Origin: an uncultured Eubacteriales bacterium
GTDB taxonomy: Bacteria; Bacillota; Clostridia; Oscillospirales; Oscillospiraceae
Assembly: GCA_900317855.1 (NCBI GenBank)
Contig: ONIG01000010.1
Coordinates: 1-56,156 of the forward strand
Direction of reading: 5' to 3'
DNA length: 56,156 bases
Shown in pieces: positions 43,813 to 52,947 of the stretch. Under the pieces are notes generated by a model. That model made no database searches. It saw nothing but the letters and a program-made list of their open reading frames with translations, and was not told the DNA's origin. The translations under genes and the position numbers were made by a program. The first letter of the stretch is position 1; the number at the start of each line of letters is the position of its first letter.

Positions 43813-44439
43813 ATGGCTAGATATACCGAAGCTGTCTGCCGCCAGTGCCGCAGAGAGGGCCAGAAGCTCTTCCTCAAGGGCGACAGATGCTACACCCAGA
43901 AGTGCGCGATCGACTGCAGAGGCTATGCCCCCGGCCAGCACGGCCAGGGCCGCAGCAAGACCTCTGAGTACGGCTCCCAGCTGCGCGAGAAGCAGAAGGT
44001 CCGCCGCTACTACGGCGTGCTCGAAAAGCAGTTCCGCAGCTACTTCGCCATGGCCGAGAAGCGCCAGGGCATCACGGGCGAGAACCTGCTCGCCATCCTG
44101 GAAACCCGTCTGGACAACGTCGTCTACCGTCTTGGCTTCGCCATGAGCCGTGCGGAGGCGCGCCAGCTCGTGACCCACGGCCACTTCACTGTGGATGGCC
44201 GCAAAGTCAACATCCCCAGCTTCCTGGTCAAGCCGGGCATGGTTATTACGCTCAAGGACTCCAGCAAGAGTCTCGACAAGATCAAGGCCAACGTCGAAGC
44301 GAACGCTTCCCGTCCGGCGCCGAAATGGCTGGACTACGACGCCAACAACATGGTTGGCAAGGTCGTGGCCATGCCCGCGCGTGACGACATTGATCTGCCT
44401 GTCGAGGAACACCTCATCGTCGAGCTGTATTCCAAGTAA
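43813..44439 (+). CDS. rpsD: 30S ribosomal protein S4
   Basis: 208 residues. Starts [20 protein letters not shown] with further Cys in [10 protein letters not shown], i.e. the zinc-binding form. The S4 RNA-binding domain is [20 protein letters not shown] then [20 protein letters not shown]. Primary 16S binder. Its place inside the alpha operon is as in many Clostridia, unlike Bacillus. Confidence 0.97.
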   Translation: MARYTEAVCRQCRREGQKLFLKGDRCYTQKCAIDCRGYAPGQHGQGRSKTSEYGSQLREKQKVRRYYGVLEKQFRSYFAMAEKRQGITGENLLAILETRLDNVVYRLGFAMSRAEARQLVTHGHFTVDGRKVNIPSFLVKPGMVITLKDSSKSLDKIKANVEANASRPAPKWLDYDANNMVGKVVAMPARDDIDLPVEEHLIVELYSK

Positions 44440-44519
44440 TAAAGAGACCCTCAAATTGGTAAGCTGACATCCGCAGCGCCCCTGTGGCGCAACAACACAG
44501 TAAGGAGGGTTAAGTCTAA

Positions 44520-45470
44520 ATGATTGAAATTGAAAAGCCGCGCATCGAATGCCAGGAATCCCCGGACGATATCTCGTATGGCAAGTTCGTCGTTGAGCCT
44601 CTGGAGCGTGGCTACGGCACGACCCTGGGTAACTCTCTGCGCAGAGTGCTGCTCTCTTCACTGCCCGGCACTGCCCCGACGTCCATCCGGATCACCGGTG
44701 TGCAGCACGAGTTTTCGACGATCCCCGGCGTCAAGGAAGACGTCACGGAGATCGTGCTGAATGTGAAGGGCATCATCGCGCGCCTGCACTGCGACGGCCC
44801 GAAGACCGTCTATATCGAAGCGGCAGGCGAGTGTGAAGTCACCGCCGGTGACATCAAGGCAGACGCCGAGGTCGAGATCCTCAACCCCGAGCTGCACATT
44901 GCCAGCCTCGGCCCGGACGGCGCGCTCTCCATGGAGATCACGCTCGCTCACGGCAGAGGCTACGTCCCGGCGGACAAGAACAAGAGCGCGCAGCAGGTCA
45001 TCGGGACCATCCCGGTGGACAGCATCTACGCGCCGGTCCTGAAGGTCAACTACGCTGTCGAGAACACCCGTGTGGGCAACCAGACGGACTTCGACAAGCT
45101 GACCATCGAGGTCTGGACCGACAAGACCATCTCGGCGCGCGACGCGCTGAGTCTCGGCGCCAAGATCCTGTGCGATCACTTCACGCTCTTCACCGATCTG
45201 TCTGACACGATCGGCAACAGCTGCACGGTGGTGGAGAAGGAGCCGGAGCGCCCCGATACCGTCATGAAGATGACGATCGAGGAGCTGGACCTCTCCGTGC
45301 GCAGCTTCAACTGCCTGAAGCGCGCGAATATCAACACCGTCGAAGACCTCACGAACAAGACTGAGGAAGAGATGATCAAGGTGCGCAACCTTGGCCGCAA
45401 ATCCCTGGAAGAGGTCGAGCACAAGCTCGCTATGATGGGCCTGAGCCTGGCGAGCGACGACAACCAGTAA
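44520..45470 (+). CDS. rpoA: DNA-directed RNA polymerase subunit alpha
   Basis: 316 residues. N-terminal dimerisation domain: [20 protein letters not shown] then [18 protein letters not shown]-terminal domain: [20 protein letters not shown] then [20 protein letters not shown]. It nucleates RNA polymerase assembly and contacts UP elements. The 80-nt gap upstream holds a GCGCC/GGCGC hairpin and TAAGGAGGG. Confidence 0.98.
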   Translation: MIEIEKPRIECQESPDDISYGKFVVEPLERGYGTTLGNSLRRVLLSSLPGTAPTSIRITGVQHEFSTIPGVKEDVTEIVLNVKGIIARLHCDGPKTVYIEAAGECEVTAGDIKADAEVEILNPELHIASLGPDGALSMEITLAHGRGYVPADKNKSAQQVIGTIPVDSIYAPVLKVNYAVENTRVGNQTDFDKLTIEVWTDKTISARDALSLGAKILCDHFTLFTDLSDTIGNSCTVVEKEPERPDTVMKMTIEELDLSVRSFNCLKRANINTVEDLTNKTEEEMIKVRNLGRKSLEEVEHKLAMMGLSLASDDNQ

Positions 45471-45504
45471 TAACCAGTTACTCTTATCAAGGAGGAAAAC
45501 CGAT

Positions 45505-45846
45505 ATGCCCGGAACAAGGAAACTCGGTAAGACCACCGATCAGCGCAAGGCGATGCTCCGTCAGCAGGTCACGGACCTGCTCGACATGGGCCGCATGGAG
45601 ACGACCGTCTTCCGCGCAAAAGAGATCGCGCCGCTCGCCGAGAAAATGATCACCCTTGGCAAGAAGAAGGACATGGCTGCCTACCGTCAGGCGCTGGCCT
45701 TCATCACCCGCGAGGATGTTGCCAAGAAGGTGTTCGATGAAGTTGCCCCGAAGTATGCCGACCGCAACGGCGGCTACACCCGCATCACCCGCATCGGCAC
45801 CCGCCGCGGCGATGCGGCCGAGATGGCTGTCATCGAGCTCGTGTAA
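45505..45846 (+). CDS. rplQ: 50S ribosomal protein L17
   Basis: 113 residues. [40 protein letters not shown] and the end [14 protein letters not shown] are standard. Last gene of the supercluster; a terminator follows after about 20 nt. Confidence 0.97.
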   Translation: MPGTRKLGKTTDQRKAMLRQQVTDLLDMGRMETTVFRAKEIAPLAEKMITLGKKKDMAAYRQALAFITREDVAKKVFDEVAPKYADRNGGYTRITRIGTRRGDAAEMAVIELV

Positions 45847-45868
45847 GGAGCTTCCGAACACAACCCAC

Positions 45869-45905
45869 AACGCACCGACTGCATTTGCAGCCGGTGCGTT
45901 TTCGT
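45869..45905 (+). terminator. Rho-independent terminator of the ribosomal supercluster
   Basis: AACGCACCG-A-CTGCA-TT-TGCAG-C-CGGTGCGTTTT, right after rplQ. Confidence 0.9.
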
Positions 45906-45907
45906 GT

Positions 45908-45951
45908 TTTACACGCGGGTACTGTCTGTGGTATAATAACTCTTCAGACAG
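45908..45951 (+). promoter_or_regulatory. Promoter of the two-component system with flanking inverted repeat
   Basis: TTTACA (45908-45913), 18-nt spacer, perfect TATAAT (45932-45937). The 7-bp inverted repeat CTGTCTG (45922-45928) / CAGACAG (45945-45951) brackets the -10 box and may be an operator, for example for autoregulation. Confidence 0.65.
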
Positions 45952-45970
45952 ACAACAAGGAGGGACGTGT

Positions 45971-46645
45971 ATGCGCATTCTGGTCGTGGAAGATGAACAG
46001 GACCTCAACCGCATTCTCGCCAAAACACTCACTGCCGAGGGCTACAGCGTCGATGCCTGCTTTGACGGCATGGAGGCGCTGGACTACCTGGAGGGCGCGG
46101 AGTATGACGCCGTCGTGCTCGACGTGATGATGCCGCGCATGGACGGCTTTTCGCTTCTGGCGCAGATGCGCGAGAGCGGCAGCGAGACGCCGGTCATCTT
46201 CCTCACGGCGAAAGACAGCGTGCCCGACCGTGTGCACGGGCTCGACGCCGGGGCGGATGACTATCTCGTCAAGCCGTTTTCGTTCGACGAGCTGCTGGCG
46301 CGGCTGCGCGTCGTCACGCGCAAGCGCGGCGGCAGCGCCACGAATGTTTTCACCGTCGCCGACCTCACGGTCGATACCGCCTCGCACCATGTCACGCGCG
46401 GCGGCCGCACGATCGCGCTCTCGGCCAAGGAGTTTGCCCTGCTCGAATACATGATCCGCAACCGCGGCGTCGTGCTCTCGCGCGAGCGGATTGAAAACCA
46501 TCTCTGGAACTATGACTACAGCGGCGGCTCGAACGTCGTGGACGTGTATGTGAGCTACCTGCGCCGGAAGATCGACGCGGACTATCCCACCAAGCTCATC
46601 CACACCGTCTGGGGCGTCGGCTGGGTACTGCGGGAGGAAGTATGA
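45971..46645 (+). CDS. Response regulator, OmpR/PhoB family
   Basis: A 224-residue regulator; ATG at 45971 with AAGGAGGGA upstream. Receiver: acidic pocket EDE (7-9), phosphoacceptor D51 in VVLDVMMPRMDGF, T78 in FLTAKD and K100 in LVKPFSF. The C-terminal winged helix has SAKEFALLEYMIRNRGVVLS and VDVYVSYLRRKID. It activates or represses promoters after phosphorylation by the kinase encoded next (ATGA overlap). The signal and target genes are unknown. Confidence 0.94.
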   Translation: MRILVVEDEQDLNRILAKTLTAEGYSVDACFDGMEALDYLEGAEYDAVVLDVMMPRMDGFSLLAQMRESGSETPVIFLTAKDSVPDRVHGLDAGADDYLVKPFSFDELLARLRVVTRKRGGSATNVFTVADLTVDTASHHVTRGGRTIALSAKEFALLEYMIRNRGVVLSRERIENHLWNYDYSGGSNVVDVYVSYLRRKIDADYPTKLIHTVWGVGWVLREEV

Positions 46646-48015
46646 AGCGTCCGTCACTGAAATTGCGTATCACGGCCTGGTTCGCGCTTATGATGTTCGT
46701 CATCGAGGCGCTGGTGCTCGCGTTCCTGCTCGCGGTCAACGGCACAGTTGCCACGAACGACCCGGAGGCGCGCCTCGTGCGCATGGTCGAGCACAATGCC
46801 GACCGCGTCAAGTATAACCACCGCCAGTTCCGCTATGGCCGCATCCATTATAACCGCAGCGGCGTCTACACCGTGCTCTATGACGCGGACGGCAATGCCC
46901 TGCAGGGCACGTTCCCGGCGGAGTTCACGCCCGCAGAGCCCCTGCCGCTCGGCAGCGAGACCGTGCGCCTCGTCGACTGCGGGGACAACGAATATTACGT
47001 CTACGATGTGCGCGTGGACATGATGGTCGGCAGTGTCTGGCTGCGCGGTGTCATCAACGCGGACGCCAACGGCGGCGTCATGCGCGTCATCCTGCCGCTG
47101 GCGTGGTCGCTGCTGCCGGTGCTGCTCGTGCTGTCGGTCCTCGGCGGCTATTTCATTGCCGGCCGCGCCCTGCGCCCCGTGCGCCAGCTCACGGCCGCGG
47201 CCAATGCCATTTCCGACGGGCAGGATCTCAAGGCGCGCATCGGCCTGCCGCACACGAGAGGCAGCGACGAGATCTATCAGCTCTCGGCCTCCTTTGACAA
47301 CATGTTCGACCGGCTTGAGCGCTCGTTCGAGGCCGAGCAGCGCTTCACGTCCGATGCCTCGCACGAGCTGCGCACGCCGACGACCGTCATCCTCGCCGCC
47401 TGCGAGGACGCGCGCAAGAACGCGCAGACGCCCGCGGACTATCAGGCGGCGCTCGATGTCATCGACCGGCAGGCGCACAAGATGTCGGCGCTCATCCGCA
47501 GCATGCTCGAGATCACGCGCCTCGACCAGGGCACGCAGAAGGTGAACTGGGAGTATGCCGACCTCTCCGATCTCGTCACCGTCATCTGCGACGAGCAGGC
47601 CATGGTCGCACGCCGCGGCATCCGCATCAGCTGCGCGGCCGAGCCGGGCATCTTCATCGACATGGACGTCTTTCTCATCTCGCGCGTCGTGCAGAATCTG
47701 CTCGACAACGCCTTCAAGTTCGGCGTGGACGGTGGCTGGATCCATGTCACGCTCCGGCGCGCGGCCGCGGGCGCCGAGCTGAGCGTGCAGGACAACGGCA
47801 TCGGTATCTCGCAGGAAAATCTGGATAGAATATGGCAGAGGTTCTATCAGGCCGACCCCAGCCGGCAGGAAAACGCCGGTCTGGGCCTGGGCCTGTCGAT
47901 GGTGCAGCAGATCGTCACGCTCCACGGCGGCACGGTCGCCGTCACGAGTACGCCCGGCCGGGGCGCGACGTTCACGGTCACGCTGCCCGAACACCACGGA
48001 AAAGAGGAAAGCTGA
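46642..48015 (+). CDS. Sensor histidine kinase
   Basis: A 457-residue membrane kinase. First helix WFALMMFVIEALVLAFLLAV; an extracellular sensor of about 110 residues; second helix LAWSLLPVLLVLSVLGGYFI; HAMP from GRALRPVRQLTAAANAISDG. The HisKA box SDASHELRTPTTVI has the phospho-His at residue 241. The HATPase_c domain has NLLDNAFKFG, VQDNGIGISQEN and GLGLGLSMVQQIV. It pairs with the upstream regulator. No known sensor family was recognised in the extracellular part. Confidence 0.94.
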   Translation: MKRPSLKLRITAWFALMMFVIEALVLAFLLAVNGTVATNDPEARLVRMVEHNADRVKYNHRQFRYGRIHYNRSGVYTVLYDADGNALQGTFPAEFTPAEPLPLGSETVRLVDCGDNEYYVYDVRVDMMVGSVWLRGVINADANGGVMRVILPLAWSLLPVLLVLSVLGGYFIAGRALRPVRQLTAAANAISDGQDLKARIGLPHTRGSDEIYQLSASFDNMFDRLERSFEAEQRFTSDASHELRTPTTVILAACEDARKNAQTPADYQAALDVIDRQAHKMSALIRSMLEITRLDQGTQKVNWEYADLSDLVTVICDEQAMVARRGIRISCAAEPGIFIDMDVFLISRVVQNLLDNAFKFGVDGGWIHVTLRRAAAGAELSVQDNGIGISQENLDRIWQRFYQADPSRQENAGLGLGLSMVQQIVTLHGGTVAVTSTPGRGATFTVTLPEHHGKEES

Positions 48016-48016
48016 T

Positions 48017-49240
48017 ATGAAAAAAACCGTTTTGCGCGCCTATGCCCGCCTGATCGCGGAGGTCGGCGCGCGTGTGCGCAAGGGACAGGACGTCGTCATC
48101 GAGGCCGAGCTCGACCAGCCGGAGTTTGTGACCATGGTCGCCGATGCGTGCTATCACGCCGGGGCGCGCAAGGTCACGGTCACGTGGAAGCACCAGGCGC
48201 TCGAGAAGCTCGCCATCCGGCGCGAGAGCGTCAAAACGCTCCAGACCGTCGAGGACTGGGAGCGCGCAAAGCTCCAGCACTATGTCGACACGCTCCCGTG
48301 CCGCATCTATCTGCTCAGTGAGGATCCGGACGGCCTGCGCGGCGTCAGCCCCGCGAAGATGGCCCGCGCCCGGCAGGGGCGCTACAGCGTCATCAAGCCC
48401 TACCGCGACCAGATGGAGGGCCGCTACCAGTGGTGCATCGCGGCCGTGCCCGGCGCGGCGTGGGCGAAGAAGGTGTTCCCGCACGAGACAAAGGCCCGCG
48501 CCGTCGAAAAGCTCTGGGAGGCCATCCTGCACACCTGCCGCGTGGACGACGACCCCATCGCCGCGTGGAACGCGCACAATGCCGACCTGCAATCGCGCTG
48601 CGACCACCTCAACAGCCTCGGCATCGCGTCGCTGGAGTACCACGCGTCCAACGGCACGAACCTCACTGTCGGCATGATCCCCGAGGCGCAGTTTTGCGGC
48701 GGCGGGGAGTACACGATCGGCGGCAGCTATTTTAACCCCAACCTGCCCACGGAGGAGTGCTTCATCTCGCCCAAGCGCGGCGAGGCCGAGGGCATCGTCT
48801 ATTCGTCGAAGCCGCTGTCGTATCAGGGGCAGCTCATCGAGGATTTCTCCATCCGCTTCGAGCACGGCCGCGCCGTCGAGGCGCACGCGCGCACGAACGA
48901 GGCTCTGCTGCAAAAGCTCATCGCCATGGACGAAGGCTCCGCCTACCTCGGCGAGTGCGCGCTCGTGCCGTATGACAGCCCCATCAACCAGACAGGCATC
49001 CTGTTTTACAACACCCTGTTTGATGAAAACGCCTGCTGCCACCTCGCGCTCGGCATGGGCTTCATCGACACCATCCGCGACTACCCGAACCGCACGCTCG
49101 AGGAGATGCGCGCGCTCGGCGTGAACGACTCCATGATCCATGAGGATTTCATGATCGGCACGCCGGATCTGGCCATCACGGCGCACTGCCGCGACGGCCG
49201 CACCGTTCCCGTGTTCCGGGACGGGACGTGGGCTTTTTGA
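48017..49240 (+). CDS. Aminopeptidase, M29 family (AmpS/AmpT type)
   Basis: A 407-residue cytoplasmic metallopeptidase. Family features: an N-terminal domain with RVRKGQDVVIEAELDQPEFV; EYHASNGTNLTVGMIPEAQF; NLPTEECFISPKRGEAEGIV (metal Glu); YLGECALVPYDSPI (metal Glu) and CCHLALGMGF (His), plus VNDSMIHEDFMIG with conserved His and Asp. Releases N-terminal residues from peptides with two metal ions. Starts 1 nt after the kinase stop, so it belongs to the same transcript; whether peptides are part of the sensed signal is unknown. Confidence 0.92.
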   Translation: MKKTVLRAYARLIAEVGARVRKGQDVVIEAELDQPEFVTMVADACYHAGARKVTVTWKHQALEKLAIRRESVKTLQTVEDWERAKLQHYVDTLPCRIYLLSEDPDGLRGVSPAKMARARQGRYSVIKPYRDQMEGRYQWCIAAVPGAAWAKKVFPHETKARAVEKLWEAILHTCRVDDDPIAAWNAHNADLQSRCDHLNSLGIASLEYHASNGTNLTVGMIPEAQFCGGGEYTIGGSYFNPNLPTEECFISPKRGEAEGIVYSSKPLSYQGQLIEDFSIRFEHGRAVEAHARTNEALLQKLIAMDEGSAYLGECALVPYDSPINQTGILFYNTLFDENACCHLALGMGFIDTIRDYPNRTLEEMRALGVNDSMIHEDFMIGTPDLAITAHCRDGRTVPVFRDGTWAF

Positions 49241-49279
49241 CCGAAATCCCACTTTTTCGTCGAAATACCGCGAATTGTG

Positions 49280-49310
49280 GTGCGCTCCGTTTCCGGAGCG
49301 CACTATTTTT
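49280..49310 (+). terminator. Rho-independent terminator
   Basis: Perfect 10-bp stem GTGCGCTCCG-TTTC-CGGAGCGCAC followed by TATTTTT. Confidence 0.88.
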
Positions 49311-49342
49311 CCACAAAAGTGGGGAATTCGCGCGCAAAAACG

Positions 49343-49371
49343 TTGCATTTTCGCGGCGCGTATGGTAAGAT
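49343..49371 (+). promoter_or_regulatory. Promoter of the peptide-binding lipoprotein gene
   Basis: TTGCAT (49343-49348), 17-nt spacer, TAAGAT (49366-49371) preceded by TGG. Confidence 0.65.
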
Positions 49372-49425
49372 ACGCCTGCACGGAAAATCTTACTGCTTAC
49401 TTGCGCCCGACAGGAGGTGACCGGC

Positions 49426-51177
49426 ATGAAGCGAGCCCTTTTGTGCACTCTGATCGCGGCAGCGCTGCTGCTGAGCGCCTGCTCGCGCGCATCGGAGAGC
49501 ACCGTGCGCGCGCCGGATGCCGGAGCACCGCTGACGCTGTGCCTTGGCGCCGGCCCCGCGACGCTCGACCCCGCGCGCACGGAAAACGGCATCGGCGCGA
49601 CGTATGTGGTCAATCTCTTCGCCGGCCTGACCGGCTACCGCACCGGCGGCGACGGGGCGGCCGAGCTCACGCCCGAGCTGTGCGCGGCCCTGCCGGAGCC
49701 GGAGGCCCTGCCGGACGGGCGCGTGCGGTATGTGTTCACGCTGCGTGACGGCCTCACGTGGTCGGACGGTGCGCCGCTCACGGCGGCGGACTTCGTCTAT
49801 GCGTGGAACCGGGCGAGCACGCTGGGTGACGCGGCGGCGCCGTATCTCTTTGCCTGCATCGACGGCTACGGCACCGGCCGGCTGAACGTCACGGCATCGC
49901 CCGACGGACGCACGCTCACCGTCGTGCTCGCGGAGGCCATGCCGACATTTTTGCAGCTGTGCGCCCAACCGGCGTATGCGCCGGTGCCCTCCGGCGCGAC
50001 GGACGCCACGAGCTGGACGGCCGACGACGCGGCCTTTGCTGCCAGCGGGCCGTACACGGTCGCCGAGTGGACGACCGAGGGCCTCACGTATACGAAAAAT
50101 CCTGCCTATTGGGATGCGGATAATGTCGTGGCCGAGACGGTGCGCTTCGTCTTTCAGAGCGATCCCAATGTCGCGGAGTCTGCCTTCCTCGTGCGGGAGT
50201 ATGCGCTCGTCTGGCCGGTGCCGGACGCGGCGCTCGACGACCTGCGCACAAATCACGCGCCCGAGCTGCGCACCGTCAGCCAGCTCGGCACATACAGCCT
50301 CTGCTTTTCCATGAGCGACCCGGCGCTGAGCGTTTTCTCCCAGACGGAGCGCGCGCAGATCCGCACGGCGCTCGCACTGCTCATCGACCGGGATGCGCTC
50401 TGCGCCAACATCACCCCCGGCGCGCAGCAGAGCGCGAACGCGCCCATCCCGCCCGGCATCTCGGACGCCGACGGCAGCGCCTTTACTGCGCACAACGGCT
50501 TGGACGGCAAGGGCGGCGGCTATTACGGCAGCGATTACGAGGCCAACTGCAAGCAGGCCATTGCGCTCCTGCGGCAGGCGGCGGAGTCGTCCGGCCGGTT
50601 CACGGTCAACGCGCAGGGCGTGTGCGCCGGGTTCCCGGAGCTGACGTACCTGACGTCCGACGCGGCGGGCCACGTCGCCATCGCGGACGATCTGCAGTCG
50701 CTCTACGGCCGCTATGGCATTGCGCTCACGGTCACGGCACAGGACATGGACACCTTCCTCGCCAGCCGCGCCGCCGGGGGCTACTCGATTACGCGCTGCA
50801 GCTTCAGCGCCGATATTGACGACCCCATGCCGTTTCTCTCCCTCTGGGCGAGCGGCGCGGGCAGCAACTGCGTCGCCCTCGGCCGCGGCGCGCATGCGGA
50901 CTACGCGGGCTACACCGTCACGCTCGACGGCCGCACGAAAGACAACTGCACCTGGGCGGAGTCGTATGACGCGCTGCTCTACCGCATCCAGAGCAGCGGC
51001 GACACGGCCGAGCGCTATTCGCTCATGCACCAGGCCGAGACGCTGCTCATGCAGACGGGCGCCGTCTGCCCGCTCTACTGGTACACGGACACCTACCTGT
51101 GCAACACGCACGTGCAGGGCTTGCTGTCCGGCCCGCTTGGCGCGCAGTACCTGATGGGCGCGCACGTGGAAAAGTGA
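49426..51177 (+). CDS. Oligopeptide ABC transporter substrate-binding lipoprotein (OppA-like, SBP_bac_5)
   Basis: A 583-residue secreted lipoprotein. ATG at 49426 has AGGAGGTGA 7 nt upstream. Signal peptide MKRALLCTLIAAALLLSAC, lipobox LSAC. Family features: LTLCLGAGPATLDPARTENG, FTLRDGLTWSDGAPLTAADF, VYAWNRASTLG and PLYWYTDTYL. It is OppA-like and expected to bind peptides at the outer face of the membrane. As with the protein at 26823, no permease or ATPase genes are adjacent. Monocistronic by promoter and terminators. Confidence 0.92.
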   Translation: MKRALLCTLIAAALLLSACSRASESTVRAPDAGAPLTLCLGAGPATLDPARTENGIGATYVVNLFAGLTGYRTGGDGAAELTPELCAALPEPEALPDGRVRYVFTLRDGLTWSDGAPLTAADFVYAWNRASTLGDAAAPYLFACIDGYGTGRLNVTASPDGRTLTVVLAEAMPTFLQLCAQPAYAPVPSGATDATSWTADDAAFAASGPYTVAEWTTEGLTYTKNPAYWDADNVVAETVRFVFQSDPNVAESAFLVREYALVWPVPDAALDDLRTNHAPELRTVSQLGTYSLCFSMSDPALSVFSQTERAQIRTALALLIDRDALCANITPGAQQSANAPIPPGISDADGSAFTAHNGLDGKGGGYYGSDYEANCKQAIALLRQAAESSGRFTVNAQGVCAGFPELTYLTSDAAGHVAIADDLQSLYGRYGIALTVTAQDMDTFLASRAAGGYSITRCSFSADIDDPMPFLSLWASGAGSNCVALGRGAHADYAGYTVTLDGRTKDNCTWAESYDALLYRIQSSGDTAERYSLMHQAETLLMQTGAVCPLYWYTDTYLCNTHVQGLLSGPLGAQYLMGAHVEK

Positions 51178-51183
51178 ATGAAA

Positions 51184-51222
51184 AACAGCCCCACCACCGG
51201 TTTCCCAGTGGCGGGGCTGTTG
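51184..51222. terminator. Terminator between convergent genes
   Basis: ACAGCCCC-A-CCAC ... GTGG-C-GGGGCTGT. The T run is on the minus strand (TTTTTC), so it mainly ends the small membrane protein gene. Confidence 0.75.
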
Positions 51223-51234
51223 TAATATGAAATA

Positions 51235-51492
51235 TCACAGGAACACGAAAAACAGCATCACGATCAGGTACGCGAATGCGAGCGTCATCGGCGCGAGCGC
51301 GAGCACGGCGGTCAGCCGCCAGTCGTCCGCGTCCTCCACCACCGTGCCCTCGTAGACCGGCTCCCGCGCTCCGGCGAGCGTGCCGTGCAGGTAGCTGCGG
51401 TAGAGCTTCAGAAACTGCTTGCCGTCGCGGCGGCCAATGCTGTAGGATGCCTGCTCCGGCGTGCGGGGCTGCAGAGCGTGGTGTGTGCGCAT
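51235..51492 (-). CDS. Small tail-anchored membrane protein of unknown function
   Basis: An 85-residue protein; ATG at 51492 with AGGAGG 8 nt upstream. The N-terminal 55 residues are hydrophilic (SYSIGRRDGKQFLKLYRSYL). The last 26 form one hydrophobic helix (LTAVLALAPMTLAFAYLIVM then LFFVFL) that ends the protein, giving a tail-anchored layout. No family is recognised. Own promoter and terminator. Confidence 0.7.
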   Translation of the reverse strand: MRTHHALQPRTPEQASYSIGRRDGKQFLKLYRSYLHGTLAGAREPVYEGTVVEDADDWRLTAVLALAPMTLAFAYLIVMLFFVFL

Positions 51493-51543
51493 CCGATGTT
51501 CCTCCTCATGCACCTCGGAAGGTGTCGAATCTTTCACAATACT

Positions 51544-51572
51544 ATTATACGTACCCAGGCGCCGCGCGTCAA
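51544..51572 (-). promoter_or_regulatory. Promoter of the small tail-anchored protein gene
   Basis: On the minus strand: TTGACG (51567-51572), 17-nt spacer, perfect TATAAT (51544-51549). The -35 overlaps the stop codon of the PP2C gene. Confidence 0.8.
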
Positions 51573-52753
51573 CCGGGTAAGTTTTCCGGTGCGGCGGTCT
51601 CGGGCACGTGCGTCGCGTCGGGCAACGGCTCCGGCGTGACCTCCGGAGACGGTTTCGGCTCCGGCGCCGGCGGCGGGGGCAGGATGATCTGCGGCGGGGT
51701 GTTCGGTGTGGGCGTTGGCGTAGGGGCCACCGTCTGCACCGGCGTGGGCGCCGGGGCGGGGCGCTTGCGCGGGATGCTGCCGACTGCGAGCCACAGCGCC
51801 GCGATGACGGCGGCGAGCACGGCCAGCACGACGGCCACGGTTAGGATGATCTCGCGCCGGCGCGCGTGCGCGTGCTTCCTGCGCTGGGATTCCTGCTCGG
51901 CGATCCGCGCGGCCGGCACCTCGAACCGCCGCGTCTGCGACAGCTCCTCGCCCGACGGCTGCGGCAGGGGGACGGTGGTCTCGGCGTCGAGCGCCGTGAT
52001 CTCGATGAGCACGAGCGTGATGTTGTCGCCCGGCCCGGCGGCGAGCGCCTGCGCCATGAGCGACTGCCCCAGCTCCGGCAGCGGCAGGTCGGCGCTCAGT
52101 GCCGCTTGCAGCTGCGTGTCGCTGAGCTTACCGGTCAGTCCGTCGGTGCACAGCAGCAGCCGGTCGCCGACTGCGAGCGGCACGCTGGCCGCAAAATACG
52201 GCATGAGCCGCTGGCGCGCGCCGAGCATGCCCAGATACTGCGTGAGCACGTGCTTGTCCGGGTTGTCCTCCGCGCCGGCGGCGGCCGCCCCGGCATCGAG
52301 CTGCTCCTGATACTTGGTGTGGTCGCGCGAGATGCGCTGCAGCGCGCCGCCGCGCTGCAGATAGATGCGGCTGTCACCGACGTTGCAGCAGTAGGCGTGG
52401 TTGCCGGTCAGGTGCACGGTCGCGGCGGTCGAGCCGCTGATCTGGCCGCTGGCCGCGATCATATCGCACACGGCAACGTTTGCCCGGCGGAAGAAATCGA
52501 GCGCATCAAACGGCTCGTCGCTGCTGCACGCGTGCAGCGTCTGCGCGCACAAAAGGGCCGCCTGCTCGCCGTTGGCCTCGCCGCCCATGCCGTCGAACAC
52601 GCCGTAGATCAGCCGCTTGCTCTCCTGCTCGGCGGCTGCCTCGGCCACGGGGATGGCGGGGTCGCGCTTGAACGTGCCGTTGCAGTAGTAGTTATCCTCG
52701 TTGTTGTCCCGGCCGGAGCCGATGTTCGTCTGCGCGTAACACAGCGCCCGCAT
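51569..52753 (-). CDS. PP2C-type Ser/Thr protein phosphatase with C-terminal membrane anchor
   Basis: A 394-residue protein; ATG at 52753 with GGGAGGGA upstream. The cytoplasmic PP2C domain (1-245) has metal-binding motifs SGRDNNEDNYY, VFDGMGGEANGEQAA, CNVGDSRIYLQRGG, SRDHT, LLCTDGLTGKLSD and GPGDNITLVLIEI. After a linker comes one membrane helix (LTVAVVLAVLAAVIAALWLA) and a 60-residue Pro/Thr-rich tail (PTPTPTPNTPPQIILPPPPA) predicted to be outside. It would reverse phosphorylation by a Ser/Thr kinase such as PrkC; no kinase gene is adjacent here, unlike the usual prpC-prkC pair. Confidence 0.92.
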   Translation of the reverse strand: MRALCYAQTNIGSGRDNNEDNYYCNGTFKRDPAIPVAEAAAEQESKRLIYGVFDGMGGEANGEQAALLCAQTLHACSSDEPFDALDFFRRANVAVCDMIAASGQISGSTAATVHLTGNHAYCCNVGDSRIYLQRGGALQRISRDHTKYQEQLDAGAAAAGAEDNPDKHVLTQYLGMLGARQRLMPYFAASVPLAVGDRLLLCTDGLTGKLSDTQLQAALSADLPLPELGQSLMAQALAAGPGDNITLVLIEITALDAETTVPLPQPSGEELSQTRRFEVPAARIAEQESQRRKHAHARRREIILTVAVVLAVLAAVIAALWLAVGSIPRKRPAPAPTPVQTVAPTPTPTPNTPPQIILPPPPAPEPKPSPEVTPEPLPDATHVPETAAPENLPG

Positions 52754-52788
52754 CGCGCATCCCTCCCATGCGGATAGTTTCTGCTGCT

Positions 52789-52817
52789 ATCGTACCGTTC
52801 GGCGGCCGGTTTGTCAA
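52789..52817 (-). promoter_or_regulatory. Promoter of the PP2C phosphatase gene
   Basis: On the minus strand: TTGACA (52812-52817), 17-nt spacer, TACGAT (52789-52794). Confidence 0.68.
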
Positions 52818-52852
52818 CGTGCTGTCGGCCGGAGTGCAGAAAAATCTCACCC

Positions 52853-52899
52853 AAACCGCCGCCGTAGGGATTCCATCGGCGGCGGTTTTGTGCTATACT
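52853..52899 (+). promoter_or_regulatory. Crp/Fnr gene promoter with overlapping 12-bp inverted repeat
   Basis: TTCCAT (52871-52876), 17-nt spacer, TATACT (52894-52899). The perfect inverted repeat AAACCGCCGCCG (52853-52864) / CGGCGGCGGTTT (52877-52888) covers the -35 and most of the spacer. It lies between divergent genes, so it has no gene to terminate on either strand; an operator role is possible. Confidence 0.5.
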
Positions 52900-52947
52900 G
52901 GTCAAAAAGAGCGCCGCCGTGTGTCCGGCGGCGATGGGGGAACGGAT

